From Bacillota bacterium (GTDB taxonomy: Bacteria; Bacillota; Clostridia; Oscillospirales; Ruminococcaceae), in the NCBI GenBank assembly GCA_023458875.1, contig JAEWXO010000019.1, positions 1 through 21,233 on the forward strand: a stretch of DNA of 21,233 nt. Reading direction: 5' to 3'. A program made the position numbers and the translations under genes. The notes below the pieces were generated by a model. That model worked only from the letters and a program-made list of their open reading frames with translations, was not told where the DNA came from and searched no databases. Positions 1 through 7,012 of the stretch are shown here, piece after piece (within the stretch, counting starts at the first letter, position 1; every line of letters begins with the position of its first letter).

Positions 1-2
1 GA

Positions 3-368
3 ACATGCTATGCGCCTGTTATGAGAGAAATATTCAAAAGATATGTAAAATAAGATCCTGCGAATATCCCGACTTTTGTAATTTTTATAACAGACGGAAA
101 CAATTCAGATAAAAAAGCAACCAAAGACATCTTGACCAAGGCATCGGAATACAATATTTTCTGGAAATTCATAGGAATAGGAGATGAAAAATTTGAGTTT
201 CTCGAAAAGCTTGACGAGTTAAAGGGAAGGTTTATTGATAACGCTAATTTTATTTCAGTAAACGATATAAAAGGTATTAAAGATTCAACACTGTATTCAG
301 ATTTGCTTGAAGAATATAATGACTGGTTAGATTTGTGCAGAAAATCAGGCATAAAGGTTAATGGATAA
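3..368 (+). pseudogene. VWA-domain protein of TerF type, 3' part, interrupted by in-frame TAA
   Basis: Only the 3' part lies in the window. Reading frame 3 continuously gives a VWA-like segment: TCYAPVMREIFKRYVK, then TAA at 51-53, then DPANIPTFVIFITDGNN and on to a normal TAA at 366-368. The hydrophobic strand followed by TDG, the later FIGIG, LDELKGRFIDNANF and the ending LLEEYNDWL match the C-terminal pattern of VWA proteins found with TerD-family tellurite/stress genes (TerF-like). The homology runs straight through the stop with no frame change, so a single nonsense change (for example GAA to TAA) explains it best. The next ATG, at 132, would leave only 78 residues without the first VWA strands. 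Such proteins are thought to bind metal and assemble with other Ter proteins. The start of the gene and its neighbours are outside the window. A sequencing error at position 51 is the main alternative. Confidence 0.75.
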
Positions 369-510
369 CATCAAAGGTCTTTCCGGCAATGTAAAGGCTA
401 TAATAAAATAAGTGGTTTTTATGAAATATTCTAAATTACACGGAATATTTAAAAGCTTTAAGACAACTGAAAAGTAATACTGACCGTGAAATACTACCTG
501 GAGGAATTAT

Positions 511-1266
511 ATGCTGAACCAGTTTTCAAGAACACAGCTTCTGATTGGAAGCAACGGAATGGACAGACTCGCCGCTTCAAGAGTGGCTGTATTTGGTATT
601 GGCGGAGTGGGGGGATACGTTTGTGAGGCACTTGTCCGCAGCGGTGTGGGCAAATTTGATCTTATTGATGACGACAAAGTCTGTCTTACAAATCTTAATA
701 GACAGATAATAGCTACAAGAAAAACCGTCGGAAAATACAAGGCAGAGGTTATGGCGGAACGGATGAAAGAAATAAGTCCCGATGTTGATATACGTATTTA
801 CAAATGCTTTTTCCTGCCCGAGAATGAAAATGAATTTCCGTTTGATGAATATGATTATATTGTAGATGCTGTTGATACCGTTACTACAAAGCTTGCGCTT
901 GTCATGAAAGCACAGTCCTTACATATTCCGATTATCAGCAGTATGGGTGCAGGCAACAAACTTGATCCGGCTGCTTTCAGTGTCGCTGATATTTATGATA
1001 CTAAAGTATGTCCGCTTGCAAGGGTAATGCGTATAGAATGCCGTAAACGCAATGTTAAGAAGCTGAAAGTTGTGTATTCTGAGGAAAAGCCTACACGTCC
1101 TGCTGAGGATATGTCAATATCATGCCGAACCAATTGCATATGTCCTCCCGGAGCAAAGCATAAATGCACAGAACGCCGTGACATTCCCGGCAGCACCGCT
1201 TTTGTACCTTCTGTTGCCGGATTAATCATAGCTGGAGAGGTTGTGAAGGATATATGCAGAACCTGA
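511..1266 (+). CDS. tcdA: tRNA threonylcarbamoyladenosine dehydratase TcdA
   Basis: A 251-residue member of the ThiF/MoeB/E1-like superfamily. TcdA uses ATP to activate the t6A base of ANN-decoding tRNAs and closes it to cyclic t6A in the cytosol. Visible features are the nucleotide-binding GIGGVG loop (residues 29-34), DDD near 53-55, the NLNRQ motif at 61-65, VDAVDTVTTK around 118-127, and the Cys-rich CxxxCxC...C stretch at 205-219 followed by the ERRDIPGS segment that is usual in Firmicute TcdA. The length is normal for the family. The start is supported by GGAGG at 500-504, six bases before the ATG. The gene overlaps the following acetyltransferase gene by 13 bases, so the two are probably translated together. 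Other ThiF-like enzymes (MoeB, HesA) are less likely because of the Cys-rich C-terminal part. Confidence 0.9.
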   Translation: MLNQFSRTQLLIGSNGMDRLAASRVAVFGIGGVGGYVCEALVRSGVGKFDLIDDDKVCLTNLNRQIIATRKTVGKYKAEVMAERMKEISPDVDIRIYKCFFLPENENEFPFDEYDYIVDAVDTVTTKLALVMKAQSLHIPIISSMGAGNKLDPAAFSVADIYDTKVCPLARVMRIECRKRNVKKLKVVYSEEKPTRPAEDMSISCRTNCICPPGAKHKCTERRDIPGSTAFVPSVAGLIIAGEVVKDICRT

Positions 1267-1745
1267 AATTCAGACAAGGCTTACCTGATGATTTAGATGT
1301 TTTAATCGAGCTTGAAAGACGCTGTTTTTCCGAATCCGAAGCCGCAGACAGAATCACGTTTGAGCTTCGCATGAAAAGTTTTTCCAGATGCTTCTGGGTA
1401 TTGGAAGATGATGGTCAAATCGTCTGTATGATTAACGGGATGACAACAAATCATAAAGATCTGTGTGATACAATGTATGAAAATACTGATCTTTATTCTC
1501 CTGACGGTGATTGGCTTATGATTTTCGGAGTTGCAACACTTCCGTCAAATCAGAAGAGTGGTTATGCATCAAAGCTTATGTATCATGTTATTGAAGAAAC
1601 AAAGCAACAGGGACGACAAGGGATTGTTCTTACCTGCAAAAAAAATCTTATACCGTTTTATTGTCGGTTTGGCTTTATCAGCGAAGGTATATCTGATTCG
1701 GTACATGGTGGTGCTGAATGGTATCAGATGCGTCTGTCTTTTTAA
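1254..1745 (+). CDS. GNAT family N-acetyltransferase
   Basis: A 163-residue protein with the single GNAT fold, which moves an acetyl group from acetyl-CoA to an amine. The acetyl-CoA-binding motif A is visible as FGVATLPSNQKSGYASKLM (residues 91-109, with the Q-x-x-G-x-A pyrophosphate loop at 100-105). Motif B is IPFYCRFGF (133-141), the typical late strand-turn. The N-terminal RQGLPDDLDVLIELERRCF resembles the opening of arylalkylamine-N-acetyltransferase-like members (AANAT type). The substrate cannot be told from the sequence. The ATG lies inside the end of tcdA, with a 13-base overlap and AAGGA just upstream, which points to coupled translation. In many Firmicutes a GNAT gene follows a housekeeping gene in this way without a known functional link. 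Confidence 0.85.
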   Translation: MQNLKFRQGLPDDLDVLIELERRCFSESEAADRITFELRMKSFSRCFWVLEDDGQIVCMINGMTTNHKDLCDTMYENTDLYSPDGDWLMIFGVATLPSNQKSGYASKLMYHVIEETKQQGRQGIVLTCKKNLIPFYCRFGFISEGISDSVHGGAEWYQMRLSF

Positions 1746-1784
1746 AGCGAACTTTTCGATAAACACAAAATGGAGGTAAATATT

Positions 1785-2132
1785 ATGGATGATTTAAATG
1801 AAAAAATTTCGGACAGCATAGCAAATGCGATTTCAGATGATATTCCAACTTATATATCATATTATGTGACTGTATGCGGAGAGGGTATTAATAAAGTATA
1901 TTTCGATGTAGGCTTTTCTGCTATAAGCCGCATTTATAAAATGGCGGAAGAAAATCAACTTCCTCCGGCAGAAAAAACAGATCTTAAAGATTTCTGCAAC
2001 TGTGAAATAGTATTCAACGGTAAAAATTTTCTTGATTTTATCGAACTTGTCTATCCTGAAAAATATGATGAGCTCAAAAGCCTGTTAAATCCTGATGCCG
2101 GATACACTGTAATGTGTGTTGACTTTTCTTAA
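1785..2132 (+). CDS. small acidic hypothetical protein
   Basis: A 115-residue protein that I do not recognise. It is acidic, has no signal peptide or membrane segment, and appears to mix helix and strand: MDDLNEKISDSIANAI looks helical, ISYYVTVCGEGINKVYFDVGF looks like a beta hairpin, and the C-terminal half has LDFIELVYPEKYDELKSLL as a likely helix. The start is set by GGAGG at 1772-1776, eight bases before the ATG at 1785. An ATG at 1770 overlaps that ribosome site itself and is unlikely. It lies 39 bases after the acetyltransferase gene in the same direction and is probably the last gene of a tcdA-GNAT-unknown transcript that ends at the hairpin at 2178-2214. Confidence 0.7.
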   Translation: MDDLNEKISDSIANAISDDIPTYISYYVTVCGEGINKVYFDVGFSAISRIYKMAEENQLPPAEKTDLKDFCNCEIVFNGKNFLDFIELVYPEKYDELKSLLNPDAGYTVMCVDFS

Positions 2133-2177
2133 TATGTAAAAATACAAAAACAGAATACAGATTCTGAGCATAAAATT

Positions 2178-2214
2178 AAAAGCAGAAAGTTCTTTTATGA
2201 GCTTTCTGCTTTTT
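2178..2214. terminator. bidirectional intrinsic terminator between convergent genes
   Basis: An inverted repeat has left arm AAAAGCAGAAAG (2178-2189) and right arm CTTTCTGCTTTT (2202-2213). It is extended inward by a T-G wobble and two further pairs around the loop, with Ts after the right arm and As before the left arm. It can therefore serve both the plus-strand unit ending at 2132 and the minus-strand mrp gene ending at 2237. Confidence 0.85.
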
Positions 2215-2236
2215 ATGTTTCATTTATAAAATTATT

Positions 2237-3064
2237 TTATCGGAGCTTTTCCTCAATTATATCAAATGCTTCGTTTAGCCAGTCAAATTCTTCGCATAAT
2301 TCAATTATACCTTTATCGCATGCTGCAGCTAATTTTGGCTGAATCGGTATTTTAGCAAGTGCCTGGATATTATATTCCTTTGCAATTTCATCGAGTCTGC
2401 TTTCACCGTAAAGATTTATTTTTGTTTTACAGCAATCGCATTCTACATAGCTCATATTTTCTACAACACCCAGTATCGGGATGTTCATCATATTCGCCAT
2501 TTTAACTGCTTTTCCGACAATCATTGATACTAATTCCTGCGGTGAAGTAACAATAATTATGCCGTCAACAGGTATAGACTGGAAAACAGTAAGGGGAACA
2601 TCTCCCGTTCCCGGCGGCATATCTATAAACATATAATCTACATCACCCCATATAACGTCGGTCCAGAACTGCTTTACAGTACCGGCAATAACAGGTCCAC
2701 GCCATACAACAGGGTCTGTGTCATTTTCGACAAGAAGATTAATTGACATTACTTCCAGTCCGGTTTTTGTCTGTGCAGGGAAAATGCCATGTTCATTTCC
2801 TTCTGCTTTTTTTGTTATTCCAAAAGCCTTTGGAATAGACGGACCTGTAATATCTGCATCCAATACAGCTGTTTTATAGCCCTTGCGGTTTGACGTAACT
2901 GAAAACATTGATGTTACTAATGATTTTCCTACTCCGCCTTTTCCGCTTACAACTGCAATAACCTTTTTAATTTTAGAAAATTCATTTGTTTTTTCGATTA
3001 AATCAGTTTTCTGACTGCATTTGCTTGAGCATGATGAACAATCATGGTTACATGTTTCACTCAT
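2237..3064 (-). CDS. mrp: Mrp/NBP35-type Fe-S cluster carrier ATPase
   Basis: A 275-residue P-loop ATPase of the Mrp/ApbC/NBP35 family, which binds and delivers [4Fe-4S] clusters to apo-proteins. Visible features are the deviant Walker A motif GKGGVGKS (41-48), DADITGPSIPKAFGI (69-83), FIDMPPGTGDVPLT (146-159), and an N-terminal CxxxCxxCxxxC ferredoxin-like motif (C5, C9, C12, C16) as in NBP35 and clostridial Mrp. A C-terminal Cys group CDCC (209-212) stands where the family has CPxC, slightly altered. The chosen start gives MSETCNHDCSSC, which matches the usual clostridial beginning; GGAAGGA lies about 12 bases upstream. The ATG at 3085 overlaps that site. It is a single-gene unit with its own promoter (3109-3137) and terminator (2178-2214). 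Confidence 0.92.
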   Translation of the reverse strand: MSETCNHDCSSCSSKCSQKTDLIEKTNEFSKIKKVIAVVSGKGGVGKSLVTSMFSVTSNRKGYKTAVLDADITGPSIPKAFGITKKAEGNEHGIFPAQTKTGLEVMSINLLVENDTDPVVWRGPVIAGTVKQFWTDVIWGDVDYMFIDMPPGTGDVPLTVFQSIPVDGIIIVTSPQELVSMIVGKAVKMANMMNIPILGVVENMSYVECDCCKTKINLYGESRLDEIAKEYNIQALAKIPIQPKLAAACDKGIIELCEEFDWLNEAFDIIEEKLR

Positions 3065-3108
3065 TATAGTTAATATTCCTTCCATCAGTAAATTCGTTTA
3101 TGATTATA

Positions 3109-3137
3109 ATGATAGCATTTATTGATTAATATGTCAA
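3109..3137 (-). promoter_or_regulatory. sigma-A promoter of mrp
   Basis: On the minus strand, TTGACA (3132-3137) and TATCAT (3109-3114) are separated by exactly 17 bases, about 45 bases before the chosen mrp start. A shifted TATAAT a few bases further on is also present, but its spacing is too long. I see no strong terminator hairpin between the end of the large gene block at 3211 and this promoter, so read-through from the block into mrp is possible. Confidence 0.75.
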
Positions 3138-3210
3138 ATCGAAATTTAGGGGTATGATTTTATGGTTTCTTTTTTACCAATACGGTTGTGACTTTTACTT
3201 TTGGCTTTAA

Positions 3211-4065
3211 TTATTCGTTATATATTTGTTTCATGATACGGTCATATCTTATAAGATTTGCGTATGGATCGTCGTAAATTATTGCAAATGCTCCGGCGAT
3301 GCTGTTTATTTGAACAGTAATGTCTCCGGTTTTGGATCTGAAAAACATTCTTTCCATAAATTCATTATTTTTAAGTGCATATATATTTCTGACCTCATTT
3401 AAAAGCTTTGTATGTTTCCTCTTAAGCGGATTTTTAATGGAAATGTCTGCAAGGCTCGGATATTTGTAATCAATATAATATATGTCTGAGCGGCCGGATA
3501 TCGGATTTATATTTTCGGGGCTAAAATCATCCGGAAGCCTGTTTTTTGATTCTGTGCCGGATGTGTCTTTTTTGAAAGCATAATAAGCTCCTGTATCCAT
3601 GTGCCATCCGTTTGACAAAGCGTATTCTTCTATAAATGCACGCTGATTTTCAAGTGTTTCAATTTCTATGCTTTGCTGGAACCGGATAACCGGGCCGATA
3701 AACGGTGTTTTGGTTATTACTCCGTTAATATCCGGTGCGTTTCCTATAATAAATCTGCACGTAAAATCCGAATGACTGTTTTTTTTGAAATCAAGATATA
3801 AAAAAAATTCCTCATTATTATTTATCTGAAAGCATCCTGAATTTATTTCAGACTGCTGTGTTTCACGGCTGATATTAAGGATGTTCTGTTTTAAAACGCT
3901 TTTGCTTTTTTTATTGTCTGTATTCAGCTCCGGACGGTCTGAAAGGGAATCTTCGCTTATATTATCATATTTAAGTACAGAATTACAAACCGGACATCTG
4001 ATTCCCCCTGAAATATTTTTAGTATAGGGTTTCCCCTCACACTTTTCGCAATAATAAATTTCCAT
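3211..4065 (-). CDS. zinc-ribbon protein with two repeat modules shared with its neighbours
   Basis: A 284-residue protein of no family known to me. Residues 6-27 form a C-x2-C...C-x2-C zinc ribbon (C6, C9, C24, C27) in a segment nearly the same as the start of the membrane protein at 16456-17448 (shared GKPYTKNI and VLKY). Residues about 86-165 (module A: YLDFKKN, FIIGNAPD, TPFIGP, SNGW) align by eye with the C-terminus of the protein at 4932-5918. Residues about 196-282 (module B: IDYKYPS, then IYDDPYANLIRYDRIMKQIY) align with the C-terminus of the protein at 4108-4926. No catalytic motif or membrane segment is seen. The start at 4065 has GGGGAGA five to six bases upstream; an ATG at 4086 overlaps that region and would add seven residues. 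It is the last gene of the block and probably a partner or adaptor. Confidence 0.8.
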   Translation of the reverse strand: MEIYYCEKCEGKPYTKNISGGIRCPVCNSVLKYDNISEDSLSDRPELNTDNKKSKSVLKQNILNISRETQQSEINSGCFQINNNEEFFLYLDFKKNSHSDFTCRFIIGNAPDINGVITKTPFIGPVIRFQQSIEIETLENQRAFIEEYALSNGWHMDTGAYYAFKKDTSGTESKNRLPDDFSPENINPISGRSDIYYIDYKYPSLADISIKNPLKRKHTKLLNEVRNIYALKNNEFMERMFFRSKTGDITVQINSIAGAFAIIYDDPYANLIRYDRIMKQIYNE

Positions 4066-4107
4066 TACTATCTCCCCTGTTATCATAACATAAAATCTGA
4101 AATCAGT

Positions 4108-4926
4108 TTAGCTGTGACTTTCGTAATACTGTATTATTTTGTCTATATAAAAAAGATTTGAACTTGTATCATCATATATATGACTTATGTCTGATAATGT
4201 GTTCAGGTATACGTACTGGTCACCCTTTTTTAAAACAATATTGTCGGTAAAGGCATTTTCCCTTTGTATTCTGTCTTTTATCATCTTAAATATATTTTTC
4301 TTAGTGTCAGACGGCAATTTATATTCGATTGTTATATTATTTTCCGAATCAGGACCTTTAATATTTTTATCAAATGGAATACATTCTTTCTGAGCATTAC
4401 TTTTATTTCTTGAATTCTGAAGATTTGTTTCTGATTCAGGGAAAATTACACTTTCCGCATTCAGCCCGTAAAATGAACCGGTAAATTTTCCGGTAATAAA
4501 CGAACAAGGTATATACGTGTTTTTAAACTGTTTTTTTATAGAATTTATCATATCTGAGTCTTTCTGATTTTCTTTATTGATATCACATAATCTGACAGAT
4601 CTTTCATCAGCTATATCTTTATATTCTCTATTACCAAGATAATTGATAAGAGCCGGCAGATCCGACCATACCTTCATAATCATTTCTGATTTAAACACCA
4701 TACCAGTCAGACCATTTTCTTTTTCTGTTTTAAACAGTAAAACGCTGTCACTAAGACATATAAAATAATAAATAATCTGTTCTTTTAATTCAGGATTTTT
4801 TGCAAGGTTGTGAAAAAAATATTTTATTGTCGGTTCTGAAGACTTTACTTCTCCGGGTATCCTGTAACGAATCTCGCTATGATTTATTGTCACATTTACA
4901 GGATAAAAACATAATGTATCAATCAT
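4108..4926 (-). CDS. hypothetical mosaic protein, N-module plus module B
   Basis: A 272-residue protein that I do not recognise. Its N-terminal part (1 to about 155) resembles by eye the N-terminal part of the protein at 4932-5918: SDSVLLFKTEK against SDSFCFYKTNK, and INSIKKQFKNTYIPCSFITGK against FKSLISAMRKRVMPFNFAIGK, in the same order and at similar spacing. A polar linker (160-195) follows. The last 70 residues (IEYKLPS ... IYDDTSSNLFYIDKIIQYY) match module B at the end of the protein at 3211-4065. There is no signal peptide, membrane helix or nucleotide-binding motif. The ATG at 4926 follows the upstream stop by five bases and has GGTG six bases before it; a GTG at 4938 would overlap the upstream gene. 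Tight coupling suggests it is made in step with its neighbours. Confidence 0.75.
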   Translation of the reverse strand: MIDTLCFYPVNVTINHSEIRYRIPGEVKSSEPTIKYFFHNLAKNPELKEQIIYYFICLSDSVLLFKTEKENGLTGMVFKSEMIMKVWSDLPALINYLGNREYKDIADERSVRLCDINKENQKDSDMINSIKKQFKNTYIPCSFITGKFTGSFYGLNAESVIFPESETNLQNSRNKSNAQKECIPFDKNIKGPDSENNITIEYKLPSDTKKNIFKMIKDRIQRENAFTDNIVLKKGDQYVYLNTLSDISHIYDDTSSNLFYIDKIIQYYESHS

Positions 4927-4931
4927 TAGTA

Positions 4932-5918
4932 TCACCACTTTTCAAATATATATTTGTTTTGCGGACTGTTACACCATCCCTGACTGAAAAGATACTCCCT
5001 CATTGTTTCATACATGGTGATCAATTCAGAAATATTCACGGCTGTTTCCTTTTCTATTTCATAGCTGACAAACGGTACATCTGTAACTGTATTTCCGGAA
5101 TCCGGCTTATTACCTGCAACAAGCCGGTACCTTATTTTTTCATGCATAGATTTTTTAATATCCAGATATATATGATAATTACTCACTTTATTGTCTAACG
5201 AAAGAGCTTTATAATTATTGGTCCATGAAAGACTGTCAGATACTTCGGAACATTCATCACCAACAAAAAACATTTGTATATCAGGTACTGTCTTTGGATG
5301 CTGATATTCATAGATTTTCTTTTCATGCTTTCCTATTGCAAAGTTAAAAGGCATAACACGTTTACGCATTGCAGAAATAAGTGATTTAAACTGGTCCTGT
5401 ATATTTGCACGTTCTATACAGATTTCCGTATTATCAGAATATTTTTCTTCTGACAAAAAATCAATCACATTTTCTATATTTTCACGTCTTACAATCTGAG
5501 GAGGCTTTGAAATATCATGATGCTTATCCATATAATCTGAATAGAACGTTTTTTCTGCAGAGAGCAGATTGATTATCATATCAGGAACATAAGTCCAGAA
5601 ATCTTTTTCGTTTTCATTTTTACATACAAAGCCTTCCGTAGAACAGATGGTTCTTCCGTATTCATCCTCGCCCACGATATGACAGCATCTGCAAAGAATA
5701 CTTATTTTATTTGTTTTATAAAAGCAAAAGCTGTCAGATGTCATTTCCAGAATTTCAGATTCACTTTCATTCAGAATATCCCTTACTCTGAATAAATGGC
5801 TGATAATTTTTCTGTAGTCATTATATTCTTCGGAATCGACCATAAGCCATGACGGCATATACATATCATAGTAATCATATGTTTTTGTTCTTCCGTATAA
5901 AAATACGTCAAATTCCAT
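4932..5918 (-). CDS. hypothetical mosaic protein, N-module plus module A, Cys-rich
   Basis: A 328-residue protein that I do not recognise. The N-terminal part (1-200) is the counterpart of the start of the protein at 4108-4926, with an extra Cys-rich insert (C76, C78, C79, C92, C99 plus H80) that could bind a metal. Residues about 245-328 (HIYLDIKKS, RLVAGNKPDSG, VPFVSYEI, FSQGW) match module A in the protein at 3211-4065. No enzyme motif or membrane segment is seen. The start at 5918 is chosen because GGGGGAG lies six to seven bases upstream; the ATG at 5945 precedes that site and overlaps the upstream gene. The gene follows the GTPase gene with 16 bases between, so it may be a GTPase partner or effector (inference). 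Confidence 0.75.
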   Translation of the reverse strand: MEFDVFLYGRTKTYDYYDMYMPSWLMVDSEEYNDYRKIISHLFRVRDILNESESEILEMTSDSFCFYKTNKISILCRCCHIVGEDEYGRTICSTEGFVCKNENEKDFWTYVPDMIINLLSAEKTFYSDYMDKHHDISKPPQIVRRENIENVIDFLSEEKYSDNTEICIERANIQDQFKSLISAMRKRVMPFNFAIGKHEKKIYEYQHPKTVPDIQMFFVGDECSEVSDSLSWTNNYKALSLDNKVSNYHIYLDIKKSMHEKIRYRLVAGNKPDSGNTVTDVPFVSYEIEKETAVNISELITMYETMREYLFSQGWCNSPQNKYIFEKW

Positions 5919-5934
5919 ATTGTTCTCCCCCTGA

Positions 5935-6969
5935 TTATGATTCATTTACAGCACTGATTCCGGTTGTACCCTTTTTCTGTTCCCAGATAAGGTTCTGTGA
6001 AATACGCAATGAATTGTACGGTATTTTTATGTACTTTAAAACTTTATCCGTTTCCTCCATCTGAAGTCTGAATATCTTCATTTTGTTTTTGTACTCCTTG
6101 GACATTTTTGTAAGGACATTTGCTTTTTCCATTTCATCGATTTTAAGGAATATATCTGTTACTTCTTCACTTATTGTTCTGTATATGCTGTAAAATATAA
6201 CGGTATCTATTCCGTATGGCCTTATTTCAGCATCAGGGTTTATTTTATTGTTTTCAGGATTGATTACGTTTCTTCCTACTGCTGATGTCCTTACTATTCC
6301 CAGGTTCCATTTGTTTCTCTCTATTATTTTAACTGATGTTTCAAATGCATGCATAAGTCTGTCGATAAGCAGCCCGTCATCTGTTGAGGCATCCGGTGAG
6401 TCATCTTTTGTAAGCACAAACAGTATAGTCATTTTTTTATTATCAAATTTATTTGTATTAAAAAAAGTGTTTATATCATCGTTTCCCAGAGCCTGACTGT
6501 ATTGTCCTGCGTTATTACAGCTGCTAAGTCTTATCGCATCTACAAAAATAAGAATTACATTACTTTTAAGAAGCTCATTCCTTACGTCCTTTACATCATC
6601 GTCTGAACGTTCATTTACAAGCTTCTCAATAAAACCGCCTTTATAATCAATAAAACTTATTGTGCAAAGTGGGTTTGATGTATCATAACAGTCATCATGT
6701 ATATTGAGCATGTATTTTTTAGTGTTTTCTGTGCTGACTGAGGTAAATCCCCTGTTATTTCTTATTGAATAACGACGTATATCACCTATACTTGTTTCTG
6801 ATAAATTATCTGCGTAGTATGGCAGTACTTTAAACAGATGACTTTCATTATTATTTTTTTTATCAACAACTTCAATATTGCCTGAAATAAAAGTATCACA
6901 TATACCCGAAAGAAATGCAGTCTTTCCCGAACCGCTTATTCCAAGCATTGAAATTTTAATTTCATTCAT
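5935..6969 (-). CDS. P-loop GTPase (small-GTPase-like core with C-terminal helical tail)
   Basis: A 344-residue protein with all the GTPase signature loops: G1 GISGSGKT (10-17), G3 DYKG (108-111) after a hydrophobic strand, G4 TKDD (187-190) after ILFVL, and a plausible G5 TSA (228-230). The set points to a TRAFAC-like GTPase rather than an AAA or ABC ATPase. Residues about 265-315 form a charged helix with coiled-coil character, and the tail has no membrane segment. Bacterial GTPases of this size without an RNA- or ribosome-binding domain often act as switches in conflict or signalling operons; the DO-GTPase families are one example, but I cannot confirm membership by eye. The start has AAGGA eight bases upstream. 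It sits between the AAA+ ATPase gene and the mosaic protein genes. Confidence 0.85.
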   Translation of the reverse strand: MNEIKISMLGISGSGKTAFLSGICDTFISGNIEVVDKKNNNESHLFKVLPYYADNLSETSIGDIRRYSIRNNRGFTSVSTENTKKYMLNIHDDCYDTSNPLCTISFIDYKGGFIEKLVNERSDDDVKDVRNELLKSNVILIFVDAIRLSSCNNAGQYSQALGNDDINTFFNTNKFDNKKMTILFVLTKDDSPDASTDDGLLIDRLMHAFETSVKIIERNKWNLGIVRTSAVGRNVINPENNKINPDAEIRPYGIDTVIFYSIYRTISEEVTDIFLKIDEMEKANVLTKMSKEYKNKMKIFRLQMEETDKVLKYIKIPYNSLRISQNLIWEQKKGTTGISAVNES

Positions 6970-7012
6970 TTTTCTAGTCCTTTCTGTTGTGTTTTCCTGT
7001 TACATAAATCCC

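Noticed and set aside
399..404. TATAAT-like box upstream of tcdA
   Set aside because: No TTGACA-like box lies at 16-18 bases, so I cannot support it as a promoter.
421..477. Short plus-strand open frame of 18 codons before tcdA
   Set aside because: It has no convincing ribosome site and no recognisable peptide.
3160..3210. Possible terminator at the end of the large block
   Set aside because: Only 3-4-base stems (ACC-GTATT-GGT) were found next to short T-runs; too weak to call.
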